From positions 1 to 23,061 of the forward strand of contig JAPLWC010000019.1 in the NCBI GenBank assembly GCA_026396845.1: 23,061 nt of DNA, read 5' to 3'. The notes below the pieces were generated by a model. The model did not search any database and was not told the origin of the DNA. It worked only from the letters and a program-made list of their open reading frames with translations. The stretch is from Candidatus Gottesmanbacteria bacterium. GTDB lineage: Bacteria; Patescibacteriota; Microgenomatia; UBA10105; UBA927. Positions 1 through 8,944 of this stretch are shown one piece after another. The translations under genes were made by a program, and so were the position numbers. Each line of letters opens with the position of its first letter. Positions within the stretch are counted from its first letter, which is position 1.

Positions 1-1
1 T

Positions 2-265
2 CTCCGCCTCCTGTTTGGACTAGCTATTCACGACATCAACTCCGTCCGGCTCATGAAAACATCTGTCATGAAATCCGTTCATCTTACGACCTCGTCGGCA
101 TTCGTTGATGCGGAGCTTGTAATTCGCGCAAAACGGGCGGGACTGCGTATTATGGAAATTCCCATTGAACACCGCTCGCGAGCCGGATTGGGAGCCAGCG
201 GCGGGAAACTTACGACAATATTGCCTACCATCCGGGATATGATCGCATACTCACTACGCCTATGA
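2..265 (+). CDS. Family 2 glycosyltransferase, C-terminal part (5' end outside window)
   Basis: The open frame runs in from the left edge (codons start at position 2) and ends at a TGA at 263-265. The visible 87 residues match the C-terminal third of dolichyl-phosphate-mannose-synthase-like GT2 enzymes: the DINSVRLM segment corresponds to the family's D(I/V)NSGFRLF block. It is followed by AFVDAELVIRAKRAG and EIPIEHRSRAGLGAS, the usual acceptor-side helix and E-(V/I)-P-I strand with the basic R-x-x-G tail. Such enzymes transfer a sugar from a nucleotide donor to a lipid carrier at the cytoplasmic face of the membrane. The catalytic DxD region lies outside the window, so the substrate cannot be judged. 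The stop overlaps the next ATG by 4 bp (ATGA), implying translational coupling. An ATG at 53 is internal and not the true start. Confidence 0.8.
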   Translation, partial: LRLLFGLAIHDINSVRLMKTSVMKSVHLTTSSAFVDAELVIRAKRAGLRIMEIPIEHRSRAGLGASGGKLTTILPTIRDMIAYSLRL

Positions 266-1338
266 TTCCTATTTTTGATCTCACCCGTGAGTATAAAACT
301 ATCAACAAAGAGCTGAACACGGCTTTTACTCAAACAGCTAAAAGTGGCTCTTTTATCCTCGGTCAAAATGTTTCCCTCTTTGAAAAAGAATTCGGACATT
401 TCGTCCACACATCCTACGCAGTCGGTCTCGCCAGTGGAACCGATGCGCTTACCTTAGGACTCAGGGCATTAGGCGTCGGCAACGGCGACGAAGTCATCCT
501 GCCGGCTAACTCCTACCCTACGGCATTTGGTGTAGCACAAAGCGGGGCGCGCATACGGCTTGTTGATGTCAAAAGTGACGGCACGATGAATCCTGTGAGT
601 CTTGCTCATGTGATCACCCGCCGCACACGCGCCGTTGTCCCTGTCCACCTCTACGGTAACCCTGCGGATATTGTTTCAATACAAAAAATAATCGGTCTCA
701 CCAAAATTGTTTTGGTTGAGGATGCGGCTCAAGCCCACGGAACTCCATCCGCGGGTTCAATGGGCGACATCGGCTGTTTTAGCTTTTACCCGACAAAAAA
801 CCTCGGAGCGCTGGGTGATGCCGGCATGGTTGTAACAAATAGAAAAGACGTGGCCGAGCGTTTAAAACGCCTGCGGATGTACGGCGAAACCAAACGGTAT
901 GAGAGTGTTGAGGTCTCCGGTGTCAGCCGGCTGGATGAACTGCAGGCGGCGCTCCTCCGGGTTAAACTGCGCCACCTGGCTGAATGGGTCGCAAGCCGCC
1001 GGGAAATCGCAAAACAGTATATTGAGGAACTGCGCGGCGTCGGCGATATTCAGTTTGTCACCGATAATCCTAAGAGCTGCTATCACCTGTTTGTCATCCG
1101 CACAAAACGCCGATACGCTCTTCGAGCGTATCTCACTGCCCGCGGCATCGGAACTGCGATCCACTATCCCGCACCGATTCATCTTGTCCGTGCATTCCGG
1201 GATCTGGGATACAAACACGGCGATTTTCCCGTATCCGAGGCGCTCTCACAGGAGATCCTTTCCATCCCGATGTTTCCGAGTCTCACTAATGGCGAGATTC
1301 TTCGGGTCGTTCGTACCATTAAAAAATATTTTCAATAG
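262..1338 (+). CDS. DegT/DnrJ/EryC1/StrS family PLP-dependent sugar aminotransferase
   Basis: A 358-residue protein of normal length for the family, which makes amino sugars by transamination of nucleotide-linked keto-sugars. Visible landmarks are ASGTDALTLGLRALG (residues 57-71, phosphate-binding loop), VEDAAQAHG (152-160, with Asp154 expected to bind the pyridine nitrogen and Gln157 stacking), and SFYPTKNLGALGDAG (174-188) with Lys179 as the PLP Schiff-base lysine. SRLDELQAA (222-230) and the C-terminal GIGTAIHYPAP segment are also typical. All key residues are present, so it should be active. The start overlaps the stop of the GT2 gene by 4 bp, placing both in one operon. The two together suggest synthesis and transfer of a modified sugar for surface glycans. 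The exact sugar (for example 3- or 4-amino) cannot be told from sequence alone. Its TAG stop directly abuts the stop of the convergent next gene. Confidence 0.95.
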   Translation: MIPIFDLTREYKTINKELNTAFTQTAKSGSFILGQNVSLFEKEFGHFVHTSYAVGLASGTDALTLGLRALGVGNGDEVILPANSYPTAFGVAQSGARIRLVDVKSDGTMNPVSLAHVITRRTRAVVPVHLYGNPADIVSIQKIIGLTKIVLVEDAAQAHGTPSAGSMGDIGCFSFYPTKNLGALGDAGMVVTNRKDVAERLKRLRMYGETKRYESVEVSGVSRLDELQAALLRVKLRHLAEWVASRREIAKQYIEELRGVGDIQFVTDNPKSCYHLFVIRTKRRYALRAYLTARGIGTAIHYPAPIHLVRAFRDLGYKHGDFPVSEALSQEILSIPMFPSLTNGEILRVVRTIKKYFQ

Positions 1339-3033
1339 CTACCAGTGATACACGCGAAAGAGGCCGGCGTGGTAAATCTCCGTAAGAAACGGGTACGTGT
1401 TTGGTAAATTCAATAGACCCCCGTCCGCCTCCTCCTGCGGTCCGAAAAATATATAGTGAAGATTATTGACTTTCAAAAACTCCATGGCCTGCCCGGGGCT
1501 CATGTTACCTGCAAAAAAATCCTTCACAATAAGCTCTTTTTGCTCGGTATTGACGGTATTTGCTTGTCCCACATACACCGTGTTTCCGGAGTAAACCGGT
1601 ATGTAATTGCCGGCGGTCGTCTCACTTAAAATAACCGTGCTGCGGCTCGTCGTGTTCTGAATGAAATTTATCGCGGCAAGAAAATCCTTTAACGGATACA
1701 TCACGTAACTTCCGGTCGGCACCAGCGGTTGGGTTGCGCTGATTTTCTGATCCAAAAATTCCTTTTGCCATCGCCAGGAACTGTACATCTGGCCCAATCC
1801 CAGGGCAATGAGGCCAACGGCTATTGTTATTGCAATTTTTTTCCATAAGTCACTTAAGCGACTTAAGTCACTTAAAAGATAAGCGCCGAGGATCCCCAAT
1901 GGCACCTGCGGCAGCATCTCGGTAAACCGCAAGGGCGACTCCTGCGGTATGTATTGAAAGGCAAGAATGAGTACCATCCACGCAATTACCCACGCCACAA
2001 ACACAAACATCCGGCGTTCACGTTTAACCAACACCAACAATCCGCCGACCACACCGAAAAGAAGCATGGGCCCAACGGCCAAAATATATTCTCTGAGGTT
2101 AAACGGCTGCGGATGCAGGAGGGCATAATCAATGAGCCGTTTCCATGGGTACACTTTAACGACAAGAGAAAAATATAATAAGGTCGGCGTACTGATCGCG
2201 CCGACGATTGCAGGGCCTACGATACGCGTGAGTATCCACGGCACTCGCTCTCGCCGGAGGCTCGGTAACCGGTACAAAAAATCTAGGACAATAAAGACTC
2301 CCCACGCGGCAAATACAAACCCGAGACCCGCCGGAAATACGGTGCCCAGCAGGAATGCCAAAAATCCCAAAAACACCCAATTTCCTGCCTTTTTCATGAC
2401 GTTCTCCTGGGCAAACGCCACCAGAAGAAAGACAATGAGTGCCTGTCCGGCAAGCATATGCGGGATAAATGTAATCCTCTGCAAGCTGTCCATGACACTC
2501 CACCACGGCATGTACCCACCGAACCGCCATTCATTATTCGAAAATACAGGTATCGGCCAGGAGCTTGCCGTTACTGCAAGCAAAAATGCCAGTATTTGCC
2601 AGCCCGCATTGCTGCGCGAAGCGTTGCTGGCGGGCCATCGGAAACGGAATTTTTCAAAAGCCCATTTCGCAGCGTATGAAATAAGGAACAGGAGCGTAGC
2701 AGAGAGGACTATCCGTGCCATGTGATAGGTATCGCCGCTGTTGGGCCACGGCACATTAAACCATGCGGACACTTTCCCCATCGCCAGGTACATAATCTGG
2801 ATGTAGGATCCCTGGTGCGGCTCGGACGTATACTTTTCCGTTACCGTAACCGCGCCCTCTCTCCCTTCGCGGATCCGGGAAAGGTAAAAATTGTAATCCG
2901 TGTAAAAATTATGGACGAGTTCAAACTGACGGTCGGGGTGAAGATCATTTTGCCGCGACAATTCATAGAACATCGGCACGAGAGAAAACAGTATGAAGAA
3001 AAAAACTAATATTCCCCAAAATACTCGCCGCAT
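1339..3033 (-). CDS. Polytopic membrane protein, GT-C-like, function unknown
   Basis: A 564-residue integral membrane protein with roughly ten or more hydrophobic segments and a soluble C-terminal tail of about 120 residues. A first membrane helix (VFWGILVFFFILFSLVPMF) is followed by a large extracytoplasmic loop, the architecture of GT-C glycosyltransferases. No DxD or E-D catalytic pair is obvious, so only the fold class is suggested. The C-terminus (NLHYIFFGPQE, then LTEIYHAGLFRVYHW) resembles the tail shared by many uncharacterised CPR membrane proteins, including the DUF2298 protein at 11905-14136. The frame is open upstream to 3099, but the start at 3033 is preferred: it lies in the 39-bp repeat shared with the methyltransferase, with AGGTGG just upstream. 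The gene carries a 9-bp tandem repeat (1848-1874) and a GC palindrome (2602-2635), both in frame. Confidence 0.82.
   Translation of the reverse strand: MRRVFWGILVFFFILFSLVPMFYELSRQNDLHPDRQFELVHNFYTDYNFYLSRIREGREGAVTVTEKYTSEPHQGSYIQIMYLAMGKVSAWFNVPWPNSGDTYHMARIVLSATLLFLISYAAKWAFEKFRFRWPASNASRSNAGWQILAFLLAVTASSWPIPVFSNNEWRFGGYMPWWSVMDSLQRITFIPHMLAGQALIVFLLVAFAQENVMKKAGNWVFLGFLAFLLGTVFPAGLGFVFAAWGVFIVLDFLYRLPSLRRERVPWILTRIVGPAIVGAISTPTLLYFSLVVKVYPWKRLIDYALLHPQPFNLREYILAVGPMLLFGVVGGLLVLVKRERRMFVFVAWVIAWMVLILAFQYIPQESPLRFTEMLPQVPLGILGAYLLSDLSRLSDLWKKIAITIAVGLIALGLGQMYSSWRWQKEFLDQKISATQPLVPTGSYVMYPLKDFLAAINFIQNTTSRSTVILSETTAGNYIPVYSGNTVYVGQANTVNTEQKELIVKDFFAGNMSPGQAMEFLKVNNLHYIFFGPQEEADGGLLNLPNTYPFLTEIYHAGLFRVYHW
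1848..1874 (-). repeat. 9-bp tandem repeat inside a coding region (3 copies)
   Basis: Three consecutive copies of a nonamer (plus strand AGTCACTTA, AGCGACTTA, AGTCACTTA) lie inside the membrane-protein gene. Read on the coding strand they give the peptide LLSDLSRLSDLW. The period is a multiple of three, so copy-number change keeps the frame. A similar 9-bp array with related sequence occurs at 8122-8157. Confidence 0.75.
2602..2635. repeat. 34-bp GC-rich palindromic element in frame within a gene
   Basis: An inverted repeat with outer arms GCCCGC (2602-2607) and GCGGGC (2630-2635) and further inner pairing. On the coding strand it encodes WPASNASRSNAGW. A related 34-bp element of the same length occurs at 11439-11472 in rho, in the same reading frame (PARNASHSDAGG); the two agree at about 28 of 36 aligned bases. 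Confidence 0.75.
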
Positions 3034-3065
3034 ATGCCACCTATTGTACAAGTTTTTATGATACT
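3027..3065 (-). repeat. 39-bp direct repeat, copy 1 (promoter plus start module)
   Basis: Identical base for base to 3673-3711. On the minus strand it contains TATCAT and TACAAT (3043-3048) as possible -10 boxes, AGGTGG as a possible ribosome-binding site, and the ATG (3031-3033) of the membrane-protein gene. This copy lies between that gene and the end of the methyltransferase. Confidence 0.95.
3043..3048 (-). promoter_or_regulatory. Predicted -10 box (TACAAT) of the membrane-protein gene
   Basis: TACAAT on the minus strand ends 9 nt before the ATG at 3033, which would give a leader of about 3 nt. If instead the upstream TATCAT is used, the AGGTGG site would be included in the leader. No good -35 hexamer is visible. 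The same arrangement is duplicated at 3689-3694. Confidence 0.45.
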
Positions 3066-3079
3066 CAGACACATTAATA

Positions 3080-3679
3080 CTATTTTTTGATAGAGGCATA
3101 TAATGAGCAATTAAATTTTATTCTCCATACTTTGATGTTCTTTGATGTAAAACCAGCGCGAACAATCATGGGCACAAGTGTTTTTTCATCATAATACATT
3201 TTATGCTCTCGAATGCTTTCTGAAATTTGCGGCTGAATTTTTATCGTAAAAGCGAGAAACTCAAGAATCGGTCTAGAGAAAGGCGTTGGAACAATCACTT
3301 GTAAAATTCCCCCTGGTTTCAGAACGCGATAACATTCACATAATATGTCCTGGGGACTATCCAAATGCTCAAGTCCATTAATCAGGGTGACATTGTCAAA
3401 ACGATGACTAGCAAAGGGGAGTTCCTTGTCGATACGACACTGTTTTATTTTGATGTTAGCCTTCACTAAATTTTTATCCAGGTGTTGGTCAAGCGCATAA
3501 AATTCAGATATATTCGCATGTTTTATGTGCGCCAGTTGCATTATTGACTGAAATCCGGACATAATATCAAGCCAACTACCTTTCGTTAAATGGGAAACAA
3601 CCGGCCACCATGACATCCAATTCGATAGCTTAAGGATCAGCGGCAAGGATGAATAGGTAAAACTTTTGGGGTGCCGCAT
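3080..3679 (-). CDS. Class I SAM-dependent methyltransferase (Methyltransf_11-like)
   Basis: A 199-residue protein. WLDIMSGFQSIMQ corresponds to SAM motif I, but the usual GxGxG glycine pattern is degraded (IMSGFQ instead of IGCGTG). An acidic residue follows in FYALDQHLD. LPFASHRFDNVTLINGLEHLDSP and ECYRVLKPGGILQVIVPTP are the classic motifs IV-VI of Methyltransf_11/23 enzymes (ubiE-like fold). Length is typical for small-molecule or glycan methyltransferases; the substrate is unknown. The start at 3679 is chosen because it lies in the 39-bp repeat at the same place as the start of the neighbouring gene; the frame is open to 3697. The gene is visibly AT-richer than its neighbours and is flanked by the two repeat copies, consistent with insertion. 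The weakened motif I leaves some doubt about activity. Confidence 0.85.
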   Translation of the reverse strand: MRHPKSFTYSSLPLILKLSNWMSWWPVVSHLTKGSWLDIMSGFQSIMQLAHIKHANISEFYALDQHLDKNLVKANIKIKQCRIDKELPFASHRFDNVTLINGLEHLDSPQDILCECYRVLKPGGILQVIVPTPFSRPILEFLAFTIKIQPQISESIREHKMYYDEKTLVPMIVRAGFTSKNIKVWRIKFNCSLYASIKK

Positions 3680-3688
3680 ATGCCACCT

Positions 3689-3694
3689 ATTGTA
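3689..3694 (-). promoter_or_regulatory. Predicted -10 box (TACAAT) of the methyltransferase gene
   Basis: Second copy of the minus-strand TACAAT, 9 nt before the ATG at 3679. It is identical in spacing to the copy at 3043-3048 because both lie in the 39-bp repeat. Confidence 0.45.
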
Positions 3695-3702
3695 CAAGTT
3701 TT

Positions 3703-3708
3703 TATGAT
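3703..3708 (+). promoter_or_regulatory. Possible plus-strand -10 box (TATGAT)
   Basis: TATGAT (5 of 6 to consensus) sits 23 nt before the ATG at 3732, giving a start site near 3715. It lies in the 39-bp repeat, so the repeat may act as a divergent promoter. No convincing -35 hexamer is seen. Confidence 0.35.
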
Positions 3709-3731
3709 ACTATGTGTGTGTGGAAAATGAT

Positions 3732-4355
3732 ATGTCCCCGTATAAAAATGCCGTTGCGGCAGGGGTTGTGATTACCGTTATCGGCATGCTGCTTGTCCTG
3801 GTCCATTACCGGCAAATTTCAGGACGACAGGGCACCATCATTATTCCCGCCGGCAATACCTACCTGGGACCGCCGAATACGGCTACGCCGAGCACTGATA
3901 ATGCACCGTGGCATACGGTCAAAGGACATGTCTATCCCTACACCATGAGTGTCCCGGAAACTGTCACACTCACCACATTCCCCAACGACCCCTACGACAT
4001 GTACGCCCTCATGGGTAGCGACCCTGCTTCAAATGTCCTTATCGGGGTGGATGATCTTTCCAAAAATACCGCGCGAAGCCAGTTCATCAACCAACCCAAA
4101 TCTACCTACATCAACCAATGGTGGAAACAGTTCAGCGTACTCACGGGCGTTAAAAGTATCGATCCGTTCACAGACAGCAAAGGGCTCAAAGGGTACAAAG
4201 TTAAATTTCTCAATGCGAACGGCGAAAGCCCGAATCTGGATATCTTTTTTGAAGTGCCGGCAGCACCCCAATATGTCATTCATTTGAGCAACGGTCAGTT
4301 GGATCCGGCCGTATTTGCCAATATTGTCGACAGTGTCGGGTGGGAGAAAGAATGA
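3732..4355 (+). CDS. Single-pass membrane-anchored extracytoplasmic protein, unknown function
   Basis: A 207-residue protein with one N-terminal membrane helix (about residues 7-26, AVAAGVVITVIGMLLVLVHY), then a low-complexity Pro/Thr linker (around residues 45-60) and a soluble domain of about 140 residues outside the cell. No family is recognised. The domain has mixed strand-like segments (YPYTMSVPETVTLTTF, GYKVKFLN, LDIFFEVP, QYVIHLSN), compatible with a small beta-rich fold. ATG 3732 is preferred over the GTG codons at 3714 and 3720 because GGAAAA lies at a suitable distance before it. The last codon and stop overlap the next gene's ATG by 4 bp (ATGA), so it is probably co-translated with the GT-C/NPCBM gene and may serve the same surface process. 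Confidence 0.75.
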   Translation: MSPYKNAVAAGVVITVIGMLLVLVHYRQISGRQGTIIIPAGNTYLGPPNTATPSTDNAPWHTVKGHVYPYTMSVPETVTLTTFPNDPYDMYALMGSDPASNVLIGVDDLSKNTARSQFINQPKSTYINQWWKQFSVLTGVKSIDPFTDSKGLKGYKVKFLNANGESPNLDIFFEVPAAPQYVIHLSNGQLDPAVFANIVDSVGWEKE

Positions 4356-6243
4356 AAAAATCCTCCCTGCCTCTCATCTTTATTGCCGGATGCATGCTTG
4401 CATTATTTATACGACTACTCCTTATTCCCAATCCCGGTTTTGAAGCTGATGTCGCATTCTGGAAGTCGTGGGGATTGGCGGTACTTGATTTCGGTATTGT
4501 CAAAGGTTTGGCTGTCACCAATTTCAACTACCCCACGCCGTTCGGGTATTTCCTGGCACTCATGCCAGCAGCGTACCGGCTACTCTCTGATCCGCATAAT
4601 TTCAACCAATACTGGCAAAATACCAACCTCCTGTTTTTGATCGTTTCCAAACTGCCGGCCATTATCGCGGACTTCGGGATTGCGGGCTTAATTCTTTGGA
4701 TCGGCAAAAATGTTCACTCCGATAAAACCGGAGCAGGGAAAATCGGGTTCCCCGATCTCCCGTTGTCTTTCTATTCCGTACTGGCTCTTGTGTATCTTCT
4801 CAATCCCGTTTCGTGGATGGACAGCGCATGGTGGGGCCAGGTCGACAGCATCGGGGTCATTGTTTTTTTAGGAGCATTTCTTCTTGTCCTGACAAAAAGG
4901 CCCTTCCTCGCCGGCATGGTGTATATGGTCGCCATGATGACTAAACTCCAAAACATGATTTACGGGCCCATCTTTTTCCTGTTTATTTGGCAATACGTAG
5001 GATTTGACGGACTCGTGCGGAGTCTTGCGGGGTCACTCGTCACGTTTGCCGGCCTCAATATCGAGTTTATCCTCTCCGGCAGCATGTGGAAGGTCATTGA
5101 GTCTCTCACGGGCAATTATGACTATTTCCCGTGGCTGTCTCTCAATGCGTTCAATCTCTGGTGGATCATATCCGGCGCCCGCGGGATGCAATTTTCGGAC
5201 AAATTGCTTTCGGTGGGACTCGTTAACGCCAAAACCGTGGGGCTCTCTCTTTTTTCCGCCGGGTACTTACTGGCGGCACTCATGCTGAAACCGTTTGCGT
5301 TTCTAAAAAAATATAAAGAAGACGCTTCAACTGTCACGTATCACTTTCTCACCGCCCTTGTGATTGCCAATGCCGCATTTTTCCTGTTTCAAACAGAATC
5401 GCATGACCGGTATGCGTTTCCGCTCATCGTCTTCTTGCTCCTTTGGGGCGTCTTTTATATCCGGCGGCATTTGACGACAAAAGAAATACCGAAGGTTTTT
5501 ACCAGTGGACCGTTTCGCGCCGTTTCTTTTTTCTATGTACTTTTTACGTTGTTCTATTTCTACAATCTCCACGCCGCGCTGGTGTTTAATTATCCGCACA
5601 ACGGGATGCCCATCCTCTCTAACCTCATACAACCCAACCTGACCATAAGCGTTTCCCTTTTGTTGATTTGCTTATTTTTTTTCTTTTTGCTCGTCATCCG
5701 GCGCGATGTTGCAGTTTGGAACTTCCTGGTGCCGCCGGCGTTGGTCATTTGTATGCTGACTGCTAAAAATCTGCCGCTCATCACTCATACGCCCGTTTCA
5801 CTGACGACACTAACTCCGGTTTCCGCCGCACAGGACTACGGAATACGGCAGATAAATATGCCCGTCAACGCGTATTCGGGATTTGATAAATGGGGCTCGC
5901 TTTCGGTCCAATATGCATTCTATAGGCGCGGGGTGGGTACCCACGCCAACAGCATTCAAACGTTTGACGTGAAGGGGCATTTCACCCGATTTTCATTCGA
6001 CTACGGCATCGATACCGAGGCCGGGCCCCGCGGGTCGGTCGTCTTTGAAGTATACGGCCTGCCTGCCGGCGAGGCAGGCGATTATAAACTGCTTTTTGCA
6101 TCGGAAAAAATCGGCAGGTATGATCTGCCGCGGCATGCGGATGTCAATATTACCGGAGTTAGTTCGCTTAAACTGGTGGTCACGGATGCCGGTGACGGCA
6201 TTACCGATGATCACGCCGACTGGCTGAATCCGAAATTATATTT

Positions 6244-6247
<4 letters not shown>
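4352..6247 (+). CDS. GT-C type membrane glycosyltransferase with C-terminal NPCBM domain
   Basis: A 631-residue protein. Residues 1 to about 485 are polytopic, with the first loop GFEADVAFWKSWG containing the acidic E-A-D pair expected of GT-C enzymes that use lipid-phosphate sugars outside the membrane. AWWGQVDSIGV, MMTKLQ and ESHDRYAFP match conserved features of a broad uncharacterised GT-C group (WGQ-D, K-Q and H-E/D-R-Y motifs). Residues about 495-631 form an NPCBM (novel putative carbohydrate-binding module) domain: GVGTHANS, FSFDYGIDTEAGPRGSVVFEV and LVVTDAGDGITDDHADW are diagnostic. An NPCBM fused to a GT-C is notable and suggests that the enzyme holds a glycan acceptor. The start at 4352 (ATG) has GGGAG five bases upstream; a GTG at 4340 is in frame but less likely. 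A microrepeat (6058-6079) inserts LPAGEA into the NPCBM domain. The gene overlaps both neighbours by 4 bp. Confidence 0.88.
6058..6079. repeat. GC-rich palindromic microrepeat inside the NPCBM domain
   Basis: An imperfect inverted repeat with arms GCCTGCC (6057-6063) and GGCAGGC (6073-6079) around a GCCGGC core. It encodes LPAGEA, which appears as an extra loop between the strands FEVYG and DYKLLF. The 15-mer CCTGCCTGCCGGCGA (6058-6072) recurs exactly at 11566-11580 in the rho gene. Confidence 0.7.
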
Positions 6248-7866
<1,619 letters not shown>

Positions 7867-8121
7867 GGTATCAACTTCCGGATACTTCACTGCCGGTGTA
7901 CGGCCTGCGGTTGTTGCATCCGATAAATACTCGTTCACCAACGTGATACGTCTCTGGATCCAATCCAGCGACCCCAAAAACGGCCTCTACCCGGAACTCT
8001 CGTTCGACACAAAAAACTATCCGGTGAACGTCGGGCTGCCGAACTTCAAAATGACTGACGAGGTGACTTTTGAAACTCCTGACGGAAAAATGCACAATTT
8101 GTTTTCCGAGCCTCCCCGCTA

Positions 8122-8157
8122 CCTAAGCAACCTAGGTAACCCAAGTAACCTAATAAA
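8122..8157 (+). repeat. 9-bp tandem repeat (CCTAAGCAA type), four degenerate copies
   Basis: CCTAAGCAA, CCTAGGTAA, CCCAAGTAA and CCTAATAAA follow one another in a 9-bp phase and encode LSNLGNPSNLIN. The peptide pattern (S-N/D-L) and the base pattern recall the 9-bp array at 1848-1874. Confidence 0.75.
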
Positions 8158-8500
8158 TATAACTTCCCAAAGTGAAGACACAGATATGATTTTTAAAGCA
8201 ACCGTGAATGTCAAAGAAGATTGTACCGAATGCATGGTGATTCTCAAACAAACCTACCACCCCAACTGGCGCGTCACGGTAGACAGAAAATCAGTTACCC
8301 CGATCATCGTGTTTCCGTTTTTTATCGGCATTCCGGTGGACACCGGGACACACCAAATCGTCGCCGCATATCAGCCTTCTTCCATAAAAATATTTTTGCT
8401 CTGGGTGGAATTCCTGGTCCTTATTTCCCTTGGTATCTGGTTCTTCTTACGAAAACTGGGGATTGACAAGAAAGCTATACATATCTCACACTAAGATCGT

Positions 8501-8710
8501 ATGGCAAAAAGACATGCGCGCCGGGTACATCATCACCTGACGCACCACAAAGCACAGACTGGCGAAAACTACCTCGTGGTAGTCCGCTCGTGGATGTTTG
8601 TCGTGGCATTCGCCCTCATGCTCGGGCTGGGCGCGATGGTTGGGCAGTTTATCAGCGCCCAAATCGCCGCTTCGACCCCGGTAGTTGCAGGGGTCACGAT
8701 ACAACCGTAA
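8501..8710 (+). CDS. Small basic single-pass membrane protein, unknown
   Basis: A 69-residue protein starting MAKRHARRVHHHLTHHKA, a strikingly His/Arg-rich cytoplasmic head, followed by one membrane helix (about residues 30-55, WMFVVAFALMLGLGAMVGQF) and a short outer tail ending VVAGVTIQP. The composition change from strongly basic to hydrophobic and the gene's position just before an intrinsic terminator support a real gene. It begins 6 bp after the stop of the preceding gene, so it is likely the last gene of that operon. No ribosome-binding site is evident. The head could bind nucleic acid, metal or acidic lipid; this is a guess. No family is recognised with certainty. Confidence 0.7.
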   Translation: MAKRHARRVHHHLTHHKAQTGENYLVVVRSWMFVVAFALMLGLGAMVGQFISAQIAASTPVVAGVTIQP

Positions 8711-8719
8711 TCAAAGAAG

Positions 8720-8756
8720 CATAGGAACAACTGTAAAATGTTGCCTATGTTTTTTT
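8720..8756 (+). terminator. Intrinsic terminator after the 3732-8710 operon
   Basis: Arms CATAGGAACA (8720-8729) and TGTTGCCTATG (8739-8749) pair with one bulged C around a 9-nt loop, followed directly by seven T residues (8750-8756). It lies 10 bp after the stop of the small membrane protein and faces the minus-strand tRNA genes. Confidence 0.88.
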
Positions 8757-8770
8757 GATGGCAAAAAGGG

Positions 8771-8843
8771 TGGACCTGAGCGGAATCGAACCGCTGATCT
8801 CCGCAATGCGAATGCGGCGCATTACCAGCTGTGCTACAGGCCC
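8771..8843 (-). tRNA. tRNA-Ala (anticodon CGC)
   Basis: Folds into a full cloverleaf on the minus strand: acceptor GGGCCTG paired with CAGGTCC plus discriminator A, D arm with GCAC/ATGC, anticodon arm CCGCA-TTCGCAT-TGCGG (anticodon CGC, codon GCG), T arm AGCGG-TTCGATT-CCGCT. The G3:U70 wobble pair, the main alanine identity signal, is present. No CCA is encoded; after the discriminator the sequence reads CCCTTTTTG, a T-run that may end transcription. Confidence 0.96.
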
Positions 8844-8848
8844 TCGTG

Positions 8849-8919
8849 TGGACCCGAGGGGAATTGAACCCCTTTCTACTCCATGCCATGGAGTCGTTCT
8901 ACCGGTATACTACGGGCCC
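8849..8919 (-). tRNA. tRNA-Ala (anticodon GGC)
   Basis: A second alanine tRNA, 5 nt upstream of the first on the same strand. Acceptor GGGCCCG pairs with CGGGTCC, again with G3:U70 and discriminator A. The anticodon arm is ACTCC-ATGGCAT-GGAGT, giving anticodon GGC (codons GCC/GCU), and the T arm AGGGG-TTCAATT-CCCCT is complete. The D arm is weak. No CCA is encoded, so a CCA-adding enzyme is needed. Both tRNAs are likely cut from one precursor. Confidence 0.95.
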
Positions 8920-8932
8920 GCAGTAATAGCTA

Positions 8933-8941
8933 ATTATATCA
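8933..8941 (-). promoter_or_regulatory. Extended -10 promoter (TGATATAAT) for the tRNA-Ala pair
   Basis: On the minus strand a perfect TATAAT with an extended TG element lies 13 nt before the first base of tRNA-Ala(GGC), predicting transcription start near 8926. It straddles the interval just before the end of the M23 peptidase gene. No clear -35 hexamer is present, as is usual for extended -10 promoters. Confidence 0.7.
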
Positions 8942-8944
8942 AAT

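Larger units (their letters stand above)
3673..3711 (-). repeat. 39-bp direct repeat, copy 2 (promoter plus start module)
   Basis: Exact second copy of 3027-3065, here at the 5' end of the methyltransferase and facing the plus-strand gene at 3732. The pair brackets a 607-bp unique segment that is essentially the methyltransferase gene, giving a 646-bp repeat-plus-gene unit. Confidence 0.95.

Noticed and set aside
899..1348. 149-codon frame overlapping the aminotransferase
   Set aside because: Same-strand shadow frame of a gene whose catalytic motifs are all in the other frame.
2132..2725. 197-codon open frame on the plus strand
   Set aside because: It lies fully antisense to the membrane-protein gene, has a basic, low-hydrophobicity composition without motifs, and no promoter or ribosome-binding site.
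3066..3672. Insertion sequence or integron cassette
   Set aside because: Although bracketed by 39-bp direct repeats, it encodes only a methyltransferase; no transposase, integrase, terminal inverted repeats or attachment-site structure is seen.
5934..5945. Palindrome GTGGGTACCCAC as a repeat element
   Set aside because: It encodes the conserved GVGTHAN motif of the NPCBM domain, so the sequence is explained by the protein.
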